A DNA stretch of 64,000 nucleotides from Methylophilus sp. 42 (GTDB lineage Bacteria > Pseudomonadota > Gammaproteobacteria > Burkholderiales > Methylophilaceae), in assembly GCF_000384155.1 (NCBI RefSeq), contig NZ_KB913031.1, forward strand, positions 1,798,001-1,862,000, in the 5' to 3' direction. This document shows positions 1 through 9,680 of this stretch, one piece after another. Positions within the stretch are counted from its first letter, which is position 1. The number at the start of each line of letters is the position of its first letter. A model generated the notes under the pieces. The model saw only the letters and a list, made by a program, of their open reading frames with translations, was not told where the DNA came from and searched no databases. Both the position numbers and the translations under genes were made by a program.

Positions 1-373
1 CCAGCACATCCATCGGTTCACCCGCCATGCCGTCCAGTTCAACCACAGAGCCCTGTGCCAGTTGCAACAGGTTCTTGATCGAAATTTTGGTGCGGCCTAG
101 CTCAACGGTCAGTTGTACCGGGATGTCCAGAATGAAGTCGATATCATTCTGCGTGCCTTCCAGTTTATTGTTGCTGCTAAACTCGTTAAAGACAGCCGTC
201 TTGCTGGTTGGCTCCTGCAACGCCGAAGACTCAGCCTGGGTTTGCTCAGCCAAGGCTGCTCCCCAGTCATCTTCCGCAATCGTCTGCACATCACCGGGAT
301 CAGACACTCCCATGGCAGCCATCGCTGCATTCATATCATCATCTGCACTATTAGTGGCGGGATCCATAGCCAT
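1..373 (-). CDS. fliN: Flagellar motor switch protein FliN (3'-truncated by window edge)
   Basis: The first 124 residues are visible and the C-terminal end lies outside the window. FliN is a C-ring (switch complex) protein that works with FliM and FliG in torque switching and export. After an acidic, Ala- and Met-rich N-terminal region, the SpoA-type domain begins near residue 75 (DFILDIPVQLTVELGRTK), which is typical of FliN. The ATG overlaps the fliM stop codon by one base (TAATG), so the two are translationally coupled. The N-terminal extension is longer than in enteric FliN, as is common outside enterics. Confidence 0.93.
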   Translation of the reverse strand, partial: MAMDPATNSADDDMNAAMAAMGVSDPGDVQTIAEDDWGAALAEQTQAESSALQEPTSKTAVFNEFSSNNKLEGTQNDIDFILDIPVQLTVELGRTKISIKNLLQLAQGSVVELDGMAGEPMDVL

Positions 374-1374
374 TATGACTCTCCTTGCAATTGCTCCTGA
401 CTACCGTCAGCGCGAATTAACTTTTCAACCTTGAGGGCATACTGCCCGTTAAATACTCCATAACGACACTCCATGACCGGAATGTTGTCAATTTGTCCTT
501 CGATGCTGTCACTGATATTAATCGGGATCACATCGCCTTCTTTCAGCTCCAGCAAGTCTGCCACCGTCAATTTACGCGTGGCCAGATTAGCGACAATCTC
601 GACTTCTGCGGCTTGAATTTGCTGCGTCATCAATTTGACCCAACGCTTATCGCCGCCCAGGTTTTCGCCTTGCAACGGTGATGTCAGCAGGTCTTTAATC
701 GGCTCAACCATAGAATAAGGCACGCAAAAATGCATTTCGCCACTATTCGGGCCCAGCTCAATATTGAAAGTAATGGCCACCACCACCTCATTCGGCGTGG
801 CGATATTGGCAAACTGCGTATTCATTTCTGAACGCAGGTACTCAAACTTGATCGGATATACCGGTGCCCAAGCCTTTTCATACGATTCGAACATGATGCC
901 CAGGATGCGCTGGATAATGCGCTGTTCGGTCGCGGTAAAATCACGGCCTTCGACGCGGGTGTGAAAGCGGCCATCGCCGCCAAACATATTGTCCACCACC
1001 AAAAACACCAAGGTAGGATCTATCACGAGCACACCGGTGCCGCGTAAGGGACTAATGTGAATCAGGTTGAGGTTGGTAGGCACCACCAGGTTACGGATAA
1101 AGTCGGTATATTTGATAATCCTGACTGGCCCGACCGAGACTTCAACGGTGCGGCGCAGGAAGTTGAACAGCTCAACACGCAATAAACGCGCATAGCGCTC
1201 ATTAATCATTTCCAGCGTGGCCATGCGGCCGCGCACGATCCGTTCTTGCGTGGCAAGGTTGTAGTTACGAACGCTAGCATCGTCTTTACCAGACGATTCA
1301 CTCTCGTCATCGCCGTCTACGCCTTTGAGCAGCGCATCAATTTCGTCTTGTGATAAAAACTTGTCAGCTGACAT
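373..1374 (-). CDS. fliM: Flagellar motor switch protein FliM
   Basis: FliM forms the middle of the cytoplasmic C-ring and binds CheY-P. The N-terminus carries the CheY-binding peptide pattern LSQDEIDALLKG (residues 6-17). The CheC-like middle domain follows (about residues 50-230), then the C-terminal SpoA domain (ARKLTVADLLELKEGDVI, about 265-282). At 333 residues it has the usual length. It sits between fliL and fliN in the standard flagellar order. Confidence 0.97.
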   Translation of the reverse strand: MSADKFLSQDEIDALLKGVDGDDESESSGKDDASVRNYNLATQERIVRGRMATLEMINERYARLLRVELFNFLRRTVEVSVGPVRIIKYTDFIRNLVVPTNLNLIHISPLRGTGVLVIDPTLVFLVVDNMFGGDGRFHTRVEGRDFTATEQRIIQRILGIMFESYEKAWAPVYPIKFEYLRSEMNTQFANIATPNEVVVAITFNIELGPNSGEMHFCVPYSMVEPIKDLLTSPLQGENLGGDKRWVKLMTQQIQAAEVEIVANLATRKLTVADLLELKEGDVIPINISDSIEGQIDNIPVMECRYGVFNGQYALKVEKLIRADGSQEQLQGES

Positions 1375-1407
1375 GATGACTCACTTTAAACTACTGGGCT
1401 CATAACA

Positions 1408-1998
1408 TTACTGAATCACGAACGAGGTAAATAATACCTGTGTGACTTTCAGTGGCTTACCGTGTGCAGCGAGCGGTTTTTTCAGTTCAACCAGCAACTC
1501 TTGACTCAGTTGTGCTTTGCCTTCCGGTGTAGAAATATCGGAAGCTTTTTTGCTGGTGAGCAATAACAGTACGCGGTTACGCAAGGCAGGCATCTGTGCT
1601 TTCATTTTTTCTGCCAGCTCAGCGCCTTTCACTTCCATGGTCAAATCGAGCTGCAGGAACTTGTCATCCGGGTCTGGTAACAAATTCACAGTAAATGTTT
1701 CAAATGGCACATAAGTCAAAGCCGTTTTCGGATCAGCATGACCACCAGATTCTTCTGGCGCTTCCTCTTCCGCAGACTCCTCGCTAATTGCTTCGCCCTC
1801 AGCATCTTCGGCGTGCTCAGCCTTATCGCCCGCCTTGCCTTTTGCCTGATGCGCTTCTGGTTTCTTCATCAAAAAGAATGCGGCAGCACCGCCACCGGCA
1901 GCTAATGCCAGCACGACGGCCAATATCAGAATGAGTTTTTTCTTGGATTTTGGCGCCGCTTCTGCGGCACCAGCTGCTTTCGCCGGTTCTTGAGCCAT
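1408..1998 (-). CDS. fliL: Flagellar basal body-associated protein FliL
   Basis: FliL is a single-pass inner-membrane protein that surrounds the stator and supports motor torque. A transmembrane helix (LILILAVVLALAAGGGAAAF) spans about residues 22-43. A Glu/Ala-rich linker of about 50 residues follows (45-92), then the conserved periplasmic FliL domain (FETFTVNLLPDPDDKFLQLD onward) ending in FTSFVIQ. The acidic linker makes it longer (196 aa) than enteric FliL of about 155. The ATG is preceded by AAAGG eight bases upstream. Confidence 0.95.
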   Translation of the reverse strand: MAQEPAKAAGAAEAAPKSKKKLILILAVVLALAAGGGAAAFFLMKKPEAHQAKGKAGDKAEHAEDAEGEAISEESAEEEAPEESGGHADPKTALTYVPFETFTVNLLPDPDDKFLQLDLTMEVKGAELAEKMKAQMPALRNRVLLLLTSKKASDISTPEGKAQLSQELLVELKKPLAAHGKPLKVTQVLFTSFVIQ

Positions 1999-2119
1999 GA
2001 CACAAACCTTTCTTACATTAAACCTAGAGTGTTTATGGTGTCATTATGCGCAAAACAGCGCGCTGGAGATTGACAGATAAAAGGGTTAAATCAGCGTTTA
2101 ATCGAAATTTATACCCACT

Positions 2120-2138
2120 GGCAGGCAAATTGCCTGCC
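2120..2138 (-). terminator. GC-rich hairpin after fliK
   Basis: A perfect inverted repeat, GGCAGGC-AAATT-GCCTGCC, lies just past the fliK stop and before fliL (both minus strand). It could reduce read-through or protect the fliK mRNA 3' end. It lacks a clear U-run on the minus strand, so intrinsic termination is uncertain. Confidence 0.4.
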
Positions 2139-2144
2139 CGCAGT

Positions 2145-3542
2145 TTAAACAAAGGTGTCAACCAGGCCACGTGCGACCTTGGTTTTAATGGCTTGCGGAG
2201 CAAGCACAGCGTCCGTTTCGCCTGCTGTGCCTGATGACTGACCACCTTGGCGTGACGTTTGTTGCTCAAAATGCTGTTGCGCCTGCTGACCATCACCAAC
2301 AAAGGTTTGGCCCAACTGCAAGCCCTGTGACTGCATGCGCTCACGTAAATCCTGCATGCCATCTTCCAATGCCTGACGCACCAGCGGGTTATCAGTAATA
2401 AAGCTGGTATTCACAGACTGGTTATCCACTTTCAGCACGACTTGAATGGGACCCAAGTCGGGTGGTGACAAGGTCAGGCTGGCCACATCGTCGCCACTGC
2501 CTACCATATTCATCACATGCTGGTTCATGGCGGTTTGCCAGCGCTCATTGCCAAACGGCGCCGCAATTTGCGACATCGCCACAGAGCTGCTTTGCGCCAC
2601 ACCAGCCGCATTCAGCCATGTGCTATTGGATAAGGCTTGCGCCGCTGGCTGCTGTGGTAAATTCAATACATCGGCTTGTCCATCCGCCCCACGCATCTCA
2701 TTAAAAGCCTGCGTTGTACGCCCTGCTTCGCCTGTCGCCTCTGCCATTAATTTAGCATTGACCAAGGTTTCAGAAATACCAGGTGACTCTTTAGCCGTTT
2801 CAGCCTGTGCATTGCCAGCCAGCAATTGTTTGAAATCGGCGGCCTGATCATCCTGCTCTACATTCACAGCAGGCCCGGTCGGTATCTGTGCAGCTGTGGT
2901 TTTAGCCGTTGCCTCAGTTTCCAGTGGCAAAGCCAAGGCATTGCCATCAACAGCAGGCAATTGCTCGCTATCTACTGTCACGGTAGCACCATCGGTACTC
3001 AATTCAGCTTTAGGCTGGCTATCGGTTTGTGCTGTGGTTGGACGCATGGCAATCATGGTTTGCATCCACGGCGAAATGCCTGGTGGCAGTTGATCATTCG
3101 CGGCCAGGTCTGCCAATAAACGTTTTTTGCGCTCTTGCGCTGTTTCAATCACGTCGGCAGGGTCTTTTGTATTGCTGGTCGTTGCGGACGCAGCAGTCTC
3201 TTCAGTGCTGGCTGCTGCTTCAGCACTCGTATGTTCGTCGCTGCTATCAGCCGCGGTCTTTTGTGGGCTGTCTTCTGACTTGACCGTATTGTTTGGTGCA
3301 GCTGGCGCTTTTTCTGCAGTCGCGGATTTTGTCGGCTCAGGTTTAGGTGCATCGACCTTATCTGTCGCCTTATTGGCAGTAGGGATCACAGGCTTGCTAC
3401 TTTGCTGCATTTGCTTGCGCAACGCCTGTGCAAACTCATCAGACCCATTGCTCTGTGCGTCTTGTGACACCTGATTGGGCGATGCTGTTTTCACGGCATC
3501 GGCCCCCATATTCAGTAAAGTTGCGGAATTCAAAAACGCCAT
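2145..3542 (-). CDS. fliK: Flagellar hook-length control protein FliK
   Basis: FliK measures hook length and switches export specificity through FlhB. The N-terminal two thirds is a low-complexity Ala/Thr/Gln/Glu-rich ruler region. The C-terminal domain carries the FliK_C core (LTLSPPDLGPIQVVLKVDNQ, then VRQALEDGMQDLRERMQSQG). The start is placed at the ATG at 3542 (MAFLNSATLL) because GGGAGAG lies just upstream; the frame is open further 5' but without a better site. A second FliK-family gene lies at 9958-11097. Confidence 0.9.
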   Translation of the reverse strand: MAFLNSATLLNMGADAVKTASPNQVSQDAQSNGSDEFAQALRKQMQQSSKPVIPTANKATDKVDAPKPEPTKSATAEKAPAAPNNTVKSEDSPQKTAADSSDEHTSAEAAASTEETAASATTSNTKDPADVIETAQERKKRLLADLAANDQLPPGISPWMQTMIAMRPTTAQTDSQPKAELSTDGATVTVDSEQLPAVDGNALALPLETEATAKTTAAQIPTGPAVNVEQDDQAADFKQLLAGNAQAETAKESPGISETLVNAKLMAEATGEAGRTTQAFNEMRGADGQADVLNLPQQPAAQALSNSTWLNAAGVAQSSSVAMSQIAAPFGNERWQTAMNQHVMNMVGSGDDVASLTLSPPDLGPIQVVLKVDNQSVNTSFITDNPLVRQALEDGMQDLRERMQSQGLQLGQTFVGDGQQAQQHFEQQTSRQGGQSSGTAGETDAVLAPQAIKTKVARGLVDTFV

Positions 3543-3567
3543 ATGACTCTCCCGGTCAACATTTGTT

Positions 3568-4014
3568 TTACAGACGCGTGCGCTTGGCACGGCTTGCAAA
3601 CTCATCCATCAGTTTCTGATCACGCTTGCCCTCTGCTTTTGCTTGCATCGTTGCTGCTCGCGTCATCAGAACTTCAAAGGACTTTTGTTTGCGCTGTTTT
3701 TCCTGCAATAGCTGTCGTTTTTGCAGGACATTCGCCTGACATTGTTCGATTTGAGCATTTTGACTGCGCACGGCCAATTCCAATTGCGAGAAAAAGCCCT
3801 GAAAATTGCGGTATAAATCGGCTTTGAGGCCTTTTTGTGATGCCAACTGCCATTGCTGCTCATACTCTTGCTGATATTGTTCCAGCATGGTGCGCTGCTG
3901 TTGTGCCTGTTCAAGCAGTTGCATGGCTTGCGCCAGGTCTTGCATGGCAGCGTCCACCTCGTCTGTCGCCAGTTGAATCAGCAGTGTCAGCGTTTGTGTC
4001 GACTGTTTGGCCAT
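3568..4014 (-). CDS. fliJ: Flagellar export protein FliJ
   Basis: FliJ is the coiled-coil stalk of the FliI ATPase and helps escort export chaperones. This 148-residue protein is almost wholly alpha-helical and rich in Gln, Glu and Lys (MEQYQQEYEQQWQLASQKG-type heptads), which fits FliJ in size and composition. Sequence conservation in this family is low, so gene order (directly after fliI) carries much of the assignment. Confidence 0.88.
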   Translation of the reverse strand: MAKQSTQTLTLLIQLATDEVDAAMQDLAQAMQLLEQAQQQRTMLEQYQQEYEQQWQLASQKGLKADLYRNFQGFFSQLELAVRSQNAQIEQCQANVLQKRQLLQEKQRKQKSFEVLMTRAATMQAKAEGKRDQKLMDEFASRAKRTRL

Positions 4015-4032
4015 AACGTATTACAGATGGCC

Positions 4033-5586
4033 TCAGGAAATGGTTTGCGCCAATTGCTGCAAACAGGCTTGCATATAGGCACTTTCATCAATGTCTTGCT
4101 GCAAAAATGCATTGATCTGGTCGCGCTTTTTAATCGCCACATCCAGCATAGGATCAGAGCCTGGCTGGTAAGCACCAACGGCAATCAGGTCCTGATTACG
4201 CAAATAACGCGAATATAACTGCTTGAGTAAACGCGCGGCCTGCTGGTGTTCCTTACTGGTGATGTTGTGCATGGCACGGCTGATCGACTGTTCAATATCA
4301 ATCGCCGGATAATGCCCGCTCTCAGCAAGGGTACGGTTAAGCACGATATGGCCATCGAGAATGGCACGTGCAGAATCGGCAATCGGATCCTGCTGGTCAT
4401 CCCCTTCGGTCAGCACGGTATAAAAAGCGGTAATTGAGCCCTCGCCTCTAGCGCCGTTACCGGTACGCTCAACCAGCGCGGGTAATTTGGCAAACACTGA
4501 AGGTGGGTAGCCTTTGGTCGCTGGTGGTTCACCAATCGCCAAGGCGATTTCACGTTGCGCCATGGCATAGCGTGTCAGTGAATCCATGATTAACAATACG
4601 TTTTTGCCTTGCTGGCGAAAGCGCTCGGCAATCGCAGTGGCGTAATTGGCCCCTTGCAAACGCATCAGTGCCGAAACGTCTGCCGGGGCAGCCACCACGA
4701 CAGAGCGTGCCAGGCCTTCTGGCCCTAAAATCTGTTCAATAAACTCTTGTACTTCGCGACCCCGCTCACCAATCAGGCCAACCACAATCACATCGGCAGT
4801 GGTGTAACGCGCCATCATGCCCAGCAATACGCTTTTACCCACACCAGAACCCGCAAACAGCCCGAGGCGTTGCCCGCGACCAACGGTTAACATGGCATTG
4901 ATTGCGCGTACGCCTACATCCAGCGTATCTTCAATCGGTGCACGCATCAGCGGGTTAATCACACGCCCACTTAACGGCGCCATGACTTCAGTGGAAATCG
5001 GGCCCAGGTTATCCAGCGGATTACCCGCAGCATCAACCACGCGGCCGAGCAAACCATCGCCTACCGGAAAATGACGCGCACGGTCTTGTGCACGACGGCG
5101 TGGCGGGCGACCAAATTGCGGTTTAGGCAAGGTCTCGGTGACTTCCATACTAAATACTTTAGCGCCAGGCACGACACCATCGACGGCTGACTGTGGCATT
5201 AACAGCAAGTTTTCGCCATCAAAACCGACGACTTCGGCTTCAACGCGGCCGCCATCTTGCAGCGGAATAAAACAGGCGCCGCCAATCGGCATTTTGATAC
5301 CGGTTGCAACCATGATCAGGCCGGTGACTTTGACGATACGTCCAGCCACTTCCAGTGGTTCAACCAAATGAATCAGTTCTCTACAGTCTTTGAGGTAACT
5401 TTGCCAACGCTGGTTATGCACATTGGGTGGCAAGTCCTGTTCGGCAGGCGCGGCAATTTCTGCCTGGTCTGCCATGACATTGGCATCTGCGGTTGGCGTC
5501 ACATCCGCATCATTAACCAAGTCTTCTGCCAACACTGGGCTGGCATCTACGGCGCTATTAGGGTCTATCATGCTTGCATCAATCAC
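4033..5586 (-). CDS. fliI: Flagellum-specific ATPase FliI
   Basis: FliI is the hexameric ATPase of the flagellar type III export gate, related to the F1 beta subunit. The Walker A motif is [11 protein letters not shown] (about residues 243-253), followed by a Walker B region ([20 protein letters not shown]). At 517 residues it is longer than usual (about 440-460) because of an acidic, Ala/Asp-rich N-terminal stretch of about 57 residues. The true start is uncertain: GTG at 5586, ATG at 5571 and ATG at 5475 are all possible, and none has a strong Shine-Dalgarno sequence. Confidence 0.95.
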   Translation of the reverse strand: MIDASMIDPNSAVDASPVLAEDLVNDADVTPTADANVMADQAEIAAPAEQDLPPNVHNQRWQSYLKDCRELIHLVEPLEVAGRIVKVTGLIMVATGIKMPIGGACFIPLQDGGRVEAEVVGFDGENLLLMPQSAVDGVVPGAKVFSMEVTETLPKPQFGRPPRRRAQDRARHFPVGDGLLGRVVDAAGNPLDNLGPISTEVMAPLSGRVINPLMRAPIEDTLDVGVRAINAMLTVGRGQRLGLFAGSGVGKSVLLGMMARYTTADVIVVGLIGERGREVQEFIEQILGPEGLARSVVVAAPADVSALMRLQGANYATAIAERFRQQGKNVLLIMDSLTRYAMAQREIALAIGEPPATKGYPPSVFAKLPALVERTGNGARGEGSITAFYTVLTEGDDQQDPIADSARAILDGHIVLNRTLAESGHYPAIDIEQSISRAMHNITSKEHQQAARLLKQLYSRYLRNQDLIAVGAYQPGSDPMLDVAIKKRDQINAFLQQDIDESAYMQACLQQLAQTIS

Positions 5587-5612
5587 AATCGCTGCTCAAT
5601 AGGCTGCACACA

Positions 5613-6281
5613 TTATTCATTGCTAGCGACAGGTTTATGCCAGTCATCCACGCGTGACAAGCCTTGCACCAAGCGTTTCCAGCGCATTTCGTTGCTGGCA
5701 TCAATCTGGTTTTCTGCGGTTTCCACCAGGCAGCCGCCACGCTCAATCTGGCTATCTTCAACCAGTTGCCAGCCTTGTTCTTTCAATTGCTCACCAATAT
5801 GGGCGCGCAGTACTTTGGCATCTTCATGATGCACGATCAACCTGGCAGGCTGTTTGACTTGAGGCAAGTAATGCATGGCATCGAGTACCACAGGAATCAC
5901 CGCTTGCGGATCCACCTGCAATTTGGTCTTCATCATGGCTTTTGCCAGGTCTAGCGCCAGGCTCAACACAGACTCGGCCACGCTGACATCCTGCATGGCC
6001 AATGCCTGCTGGAAGCTGGCGGCCATTTGCGACAATTGCTGGCGCTCAGTGTCAATTTGCGACTGGGCATGTGTCATGCCATCGCCGTAACCGGTTTTAA
6101 AGCCCTCTTCATAAGCCTCTTGCCTGACCTGCTTCAGAATCTGGCTGACCGTACGTGCATTTTCCTCGGCCTGCTCGCGTTCACGTTTAACACGCTCACT
6201 GGAGATGGAATCATCAAAGCTGGCCATCTCCCAGCGTTGATAGGCGCTCATTTGTTCTTTTGGAATTGCAGAAGCTACCAT
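5613..6281 (-). CDS. fliH: Flagellar assembly protein FliH
   Basis: FliH regulates FliI and links it to the C-ring. It has an N-terminal coiled coil (ERVKREREQAEENARTVSQI), a Gly-spaced helix (AYEEGFKTGYGDG, about residues 56-68) and a C-terminal FliH/V-ATPase E-like domain containing RLIVHHEDAKVL and ERGGCLVET. Its 222 residues match the family. AAGGAAAG sits before the ATG. It lies between fliG and fliI as usual. Confidence 0.93.
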   Translation of the reverse strand: MVASAIPKEQMSAYQRWEMASFDDSISSERVKREREQAEENARTVSQILKQVRQEAYEEGFKTGYGDGMTHAQSQIDTERQQLSQMAASFQQALAMQDVSVAESVLSLALDLAKAMMKTKLQVDPQAVIPVVLDAMHYLPQVKQPARLIVHHEDAKVLRAHIGEQLKEQGWQLVEDSQIERGGCLVETAENQIDASNEMRWKRLVQGLSRVDDWHKPVASNE

Positions 6282-6306
6282 GAGACACTTTCCTTATATC
6301 ATGCGT

Positions 6307-7305
6307 TTATAGATATTGCTCACTGTCGCCTTTGCCAGCCAGCATGATCTGGCCTTCATCTGACAAGCGACGGATAATTTGCAATATTTGTTTCTGCTGG
6401 CCTTCAACCTCTGACAGCTTGACTGGCCCACGGCTTTCCAGGTCTTCACGCATCATGTCAGCCGCTCTGGAAGACATATTGCGGAAGAATTTTTCTTTCA
6501 TTTCATCTGAGGTGCCTTTCAGGGCCACGATCAGCATGTCTGACTGTACTTCACGCAGCAGCACCTGAATGCCTCTGTCATCGATCTCCATGATGTTGTC
6601 AAACACAAACATCTGATCCATGATTTGCTGCGCCATATTATCATCGTAGCTTTTAAGGCCATCCATCAGTTTGGCCTCATGTTCGCCACTAATGTAGTTC
6701 ATGATCTCGGCGGCAGTTTTGACGCCACCGATCGCCTGCCGTTTAATGTTGTCATTACCGGCCAGCATTTTCAGCATGCCTTCATTCAACTCTCTCAACG
6801 CAGTCGGTTTGATACTGTCCAGCGTGGCAATACGCAAAATCACGTCCTGGCGCAAACGCTCGGTAAAATGTCCTAAAATTTCTGCGGACTGTTCCGCCTC
6901 CAGATGAGACAAAATGGTGGCGATAATCTGTGGATGTTCGTTCTTGATAAAGTCCGCCACACTAAAGGCATCCATCCACTTCAGGCTTTCTATGCCCGCC
7001 GCATCTTGTGATTGCGGAATACGGTTCAGCAAGTTGGAGGCTTTGTCGTCACCAAAAGCTTTGATCAGCACCGAGCGGATATAGCTGTCCGAATCGAGGC
7101 CGAAATCACTGCTGCTGGCAAAGTCCAGCATGAACTTTTCCAGCACCTGCTCAACCTCTTCGCGTGGCACTGGCTTCATCGACGCCATGACAATCCCTAG
7201 GCGCTGCACCTCTTTCGGTGACAAATGCTTCATCACTTCAGCCGCCTCGTCTTCACCGAGCGCCAGCATCAAGATTGCACTTCTGGTTAATCCCTGGTCA
7301 CTCAT
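6307..7305 (-). CDS. fliG: Flagellar motor switch protein FliG
   Basis: FliG is the rotor protein that contacts the stator. The N-terminal FliF-binding domain includes LSPKEVQRLG. The middle domain carries the EHPQ motif (FIKNEHPQIIATILSHL, about residues 122-138). The C-terminal charged ridge contains MREDLESRGPVKLSEVE. The length of 332 residues is standard. It starts three bases after the fliF stop, so the pair is tightly coupled. Confidence 0.97.
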   Translation of the reverse strand: MSDQGLTRSAILMLALGEDEAAEVMKHLSPKEVQRLGIVMASMKPVPREEVEQVLEKFMLDFASSSDFGLDSDSYIRSVLIKAFGDDKASNLLNRIPQSQDAAGIESLKWMDAFSVADFIKNEHPQIIATILSHLEAEQSAEILGHFTERLRQDVILRIATLDSIKPTALRELNEGMLKMLAGNDNIKRQAIGGVKTAAEIMNYISGEHEAKLMDGLKSYDDNMAQQIMDQMFVFDNIMEIDDRGIQVLLREVQSDMLIVALKGTSDEMKEKFFRNMSSRAADMMREDLESRGPVKLSEVEGQQKQILQIIRRLSDEGQIMLAGKGDSEQYL

Positions 7306-7308
7306 GCA

Positions 7309-9024
7309 CTACTTCTCCGCGGAGGTCCAGCTGGACACAACATTAGCCACCATACGTGGGTTATCTTTCGCTACCTGTTTTGCCGCTTGCAGGGTCTGGT
7401 CCAGACCACCCGGTAATGCTGTCGCATCACCACTCAAGGTCACCAAGGTATCATCCCCTTCTGCACCGGTGGCGCCTGCAATAGGCAGTCCGTCAGGGCC
7501 GGTCAGAGCAGCCGCACCTGCAGCCAGCGCTTGCTCTTTCTTGTCAGCACCGGTCAGTTTGTTGGCCATTGGTTTGAGTAGCTTTTTATAAACCATCATC
7601 AACACAATCACCCCTGCCAGAAAACGCAAGGCATCTTTACCATACTCAATCACCAGTGGATCTTTCCACAATGGTGGCTCCACCAGCTTGTCCTGTGCTT
7701 CGGCAATAAACGGGGTGTTGACGACAGAAATCGTATCACCACGCTCTTTGTTAAAACCCATGGCCTGCATGGCGAGGTCACTCACTTGCTGCTTCTCGGC
7801 ATTGCTCAAGGCACGATAAGTCGTTTTACCAGTGCTATCAACCACAGGGATATGATTCACCACCACTGCTACGTGCAGGCGCTTGATACCGCCTTTAGCT
7901 TGCTGGATGTAGCTGACTGTTTTATCCAGCTCGTAGTTGGTGGTGTTATCTTTTTGGGTATTTTGTGGCGGTGCCGGTGGCGCGGCTGGGGCAGCACCTT
8001 CTGCGCCCGGCGCCTGCGCACCCGGGGCATTAATCGGTGCAGTAGACTCACCTGGTGGCTGGTTAGACAAAGCACCAGGTACTGCGCCATTGCTGCCGCT
8101 GGCATTTTGTGACTCATGGCTTTGCGCACTGCGAATCGCCATATCATCAGGTTTGGTATTTGGCTTGTAAGACTCGTTGGCTTGCTCAGTCATCGAGAAA
8201 TCAATCTCTGCACTGGTTTCAGCGTGCACATTTTTGGCACCAACAATAGGGGTAATAATCGACTCCACGCGACGGGCAATGCTGTTCTGCATATTTTCCA
8301 CGTAAGCCATTTGCTCAGGATCCAGGCCGTTTTGTTTGACCTTGTTGGTCGTGTCAGACAACAAATTACCGTTCTGGTCGACCACAGTCACATGGTCTGC
8401 AGACAAGTTAGGCACGCTACTGGCGACCAGATGAACCACCGCAGCGACTTGCTGACCGTCCAGGCGACGACCATTATGCAGGTTTAATAACACGGAAGCC
8501 GTTGGGTATTGTTGCTCGCGCACGAATACGCTTGGCTTTGGAATGGCTAAATGGATACGGGCGGCCTGCACAGCAGAAATGGACTGGATACTACGTTCGA
8601 GCTCGCCTTCCAGGCCACGCTGGAAGTTGACTTGCTCAACAAACTGCGACACACCAAACTTCTGGTTTTCCAGTAATTCGAAACCGATATTGCCGCCTTT
8701 TGGCAAGCCTTGTGCGGCTAATTTCAAACGCACCTGATGCACCTGGTCAGCAGGGACCAAAATCGCATTGCCGCCTTCAGCAAACTGATAAGGGACACTT
8801 AACTTGTCGAGCTCAGCGACAATGGCACCACCATCTTTGTCGGCAAAGTTGGAGAACAAAACGCGATAATCCGGCTTCTGACTCCACAGCCAGAACACCA
8901 CCATCACGGCAACCACGGCCGCAATGCCTGCGACCAATAGCAGCTTCTGTCCGAGTTGACCAAACATATTCGGTGTACCGTTGGACTCACCAGTTGATGT
9001 AAGTAAGGCAGCGTCAGCAGCCAT
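7309..9024 (-). CDS. fliF: Flagellar MS-ring protein FliF
   Basis: FliF forms the MS-ring in the inner membrane, the base on which the flagellum assembles. Two transmembrane segments flank a periplasmic part: near residues 27-47 (LLLVAGIAAVVAVMVVFWLW) and near 475-492. The periplasmic region has the YscJ/FliF ring-building domains (LDKLSVPYQF, RIHLAIPKPSVF) and a Pro/Ala/Gly-rich loop. The C-terminus ends with the FliG-binding helix (PRMVANVVSSWTS). The start is set at 9024 because GGAGGT lies seven bases upstream; an in-frame ATG at 9036 overlaps that site. Confidence 0.96.
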   Translation of the reverse strand: MAADAALLTSTGESNGTPNMFGQLGQKLLLVAGIAAVVAVMVVFWLWSQKPDYRVLFSNFADKDGGAIVAELDKLSVPYQFAEGGNAILVPADQVHQVRLKLAAQGLPKGGNIGFELLENQKFGVSQFVEQVNFQRGLEGELERSIQSISAVQAARIHLAIPKPSVFVREQQYPTASVLLNLHNGRRLDGQQVAAVVHLVASSVPNLSADHVTVVDQNGNLLSDTTNKVKQNGLDPEQMAYVENMQNSIARRVESIITPIVGAKNVHAETSAEIDFSMTEQANESYKPNTKPDDMAIRSAQSHESQNASGSNGAVPGALSNQPPGESTAPINAPGAQAPGAEGAAPAAPPAPPQNTQKDNTTNYELDKTVSYIQQAKGGIKRLHVAVVVNHIPVVDSTGKTTYRALSNAEKQQVSDLAMQAMGFNKERGDTISVVNTPFIAEAQDKLVEPPLWKDPLVIEYGKDALRFLAGVIVLMMVYKKLLKPMANKLTGADKKEQALAAGAAALTGPDGLPIAGATGAEGDDTLVTLSGDATALPGGLDQTLQAAKQVAKDNPRMVANVVSSWTSAEK

Positions 9025-9290
9025 CTGAACCTCCATGTTTACTACCGCAGGCTTTCTGAATTGAGCGCCCGATCCGGGTTGGCTGACTCAAAAACACCTT
9101 TTTGAACTCGAATGCGTTTTAAGGACACACTCACATGGATCACATTATGCGCTTACTGTTTATTTTCAAATTGGCAAATAAGACGGATTAATGTTGCCTA
9201 TTTTACAAAGCACCCGGTCGCACAGAATGCTAAAGTGTCTACCATGACAATTAAGGGCTTAATCTGCCCAGACGATGAAAGGAGCCCACC
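9025..9290. promoter_or_regulatory. Divergent fliF/fliE intergenic region
   Basis: This stretch separates the fliF operon (minus) from fliE (plus), so it must carry promoters in both directions. A fliE Shine-Dalgarno sequence (GAAAGGAG) is clear at its right edge. I searched by eye for sigma-54 GG-N10-GC and sigma-28 patterns. The nearest candidate (TTGGCA at about 9167) has wrong spacing, so no element is assigned. No further gene is visible. Confidence 0.5.
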
Positions 9291-9656
9291 ATGAACGCAG
9301 GCGGTATTGATGCACAACGCATCTCGTCCATGCTGGCACAATTGCGTGCAGCCGCTCAAAAACCTGAAGGTTTGGGTAGCGCGGCTATCGCAAATCCAGT
9401 GCAGAAAACCAATGCAGCAGCCCCGACCAGCCAGGTCAGCTTTAGCGATGCATTGAAAGCCTCACTGGACCAGGTCAACAATATGCAACTGCAATCAGAA
9501 AAACTGGGGCAAGACTTTGCCATGGGTAATGACAATGTCAGCCTGTCTGATGTCATGATTTCTGGCCAGAAAGCCAATATCGCTTTCCAGGCAACGGTGC
9601 AGGTGCGTAATAAACTGGTCACCGCCTACCAGGACATGATGAACATGCAAGTCTAA
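9291..9656 (+). CDS. fliE: Flagellar hook-basal body protein FliE
   Basis: FliE connects the MS-ring to the proximal rod and is the first rod substrate exported. The C-terminal two thirds shows the family core (FSDALKASLDQVNNMQ, DVMISGQKANIAFQATVQVR, LVTAYQDMMNMQV-end). At 121 residues it is slightly longer than enteric FliE (104). It is transcribed opposite to all other flagellar genes in the window. The start has a strong AAGGAG nine bases upstream. Confidence 0.96.
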   Translation: MNAGGIDAQRISSMLAQLRAAAQKPEGLGSAAIANPVQKTNAAAPTSQVSFSDALKASLDQVNNMQLQSEKLGQDFAMGNDNVSLSDVMISGQKANIAFQATVQVRNKLVTAYQDMMNMQV

Positions 9657-9680
9657 AGCGGCATATTCTGCATTGACAGC

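Noticed and set aside
2145-3542. Large plus-strand open frames inside fliK
   Set aside because: They are shadows of a low-complexity Ala/Gln/Thr-rich coding sequence and carry no start signals.
9165-9200. Possible sigma-54 promoter for fliE (TTGGCA followed by TTGCC)
   Set aside because: The GG and GC elements are not 10 bases apart; the spacing is far too long for sigma-54.
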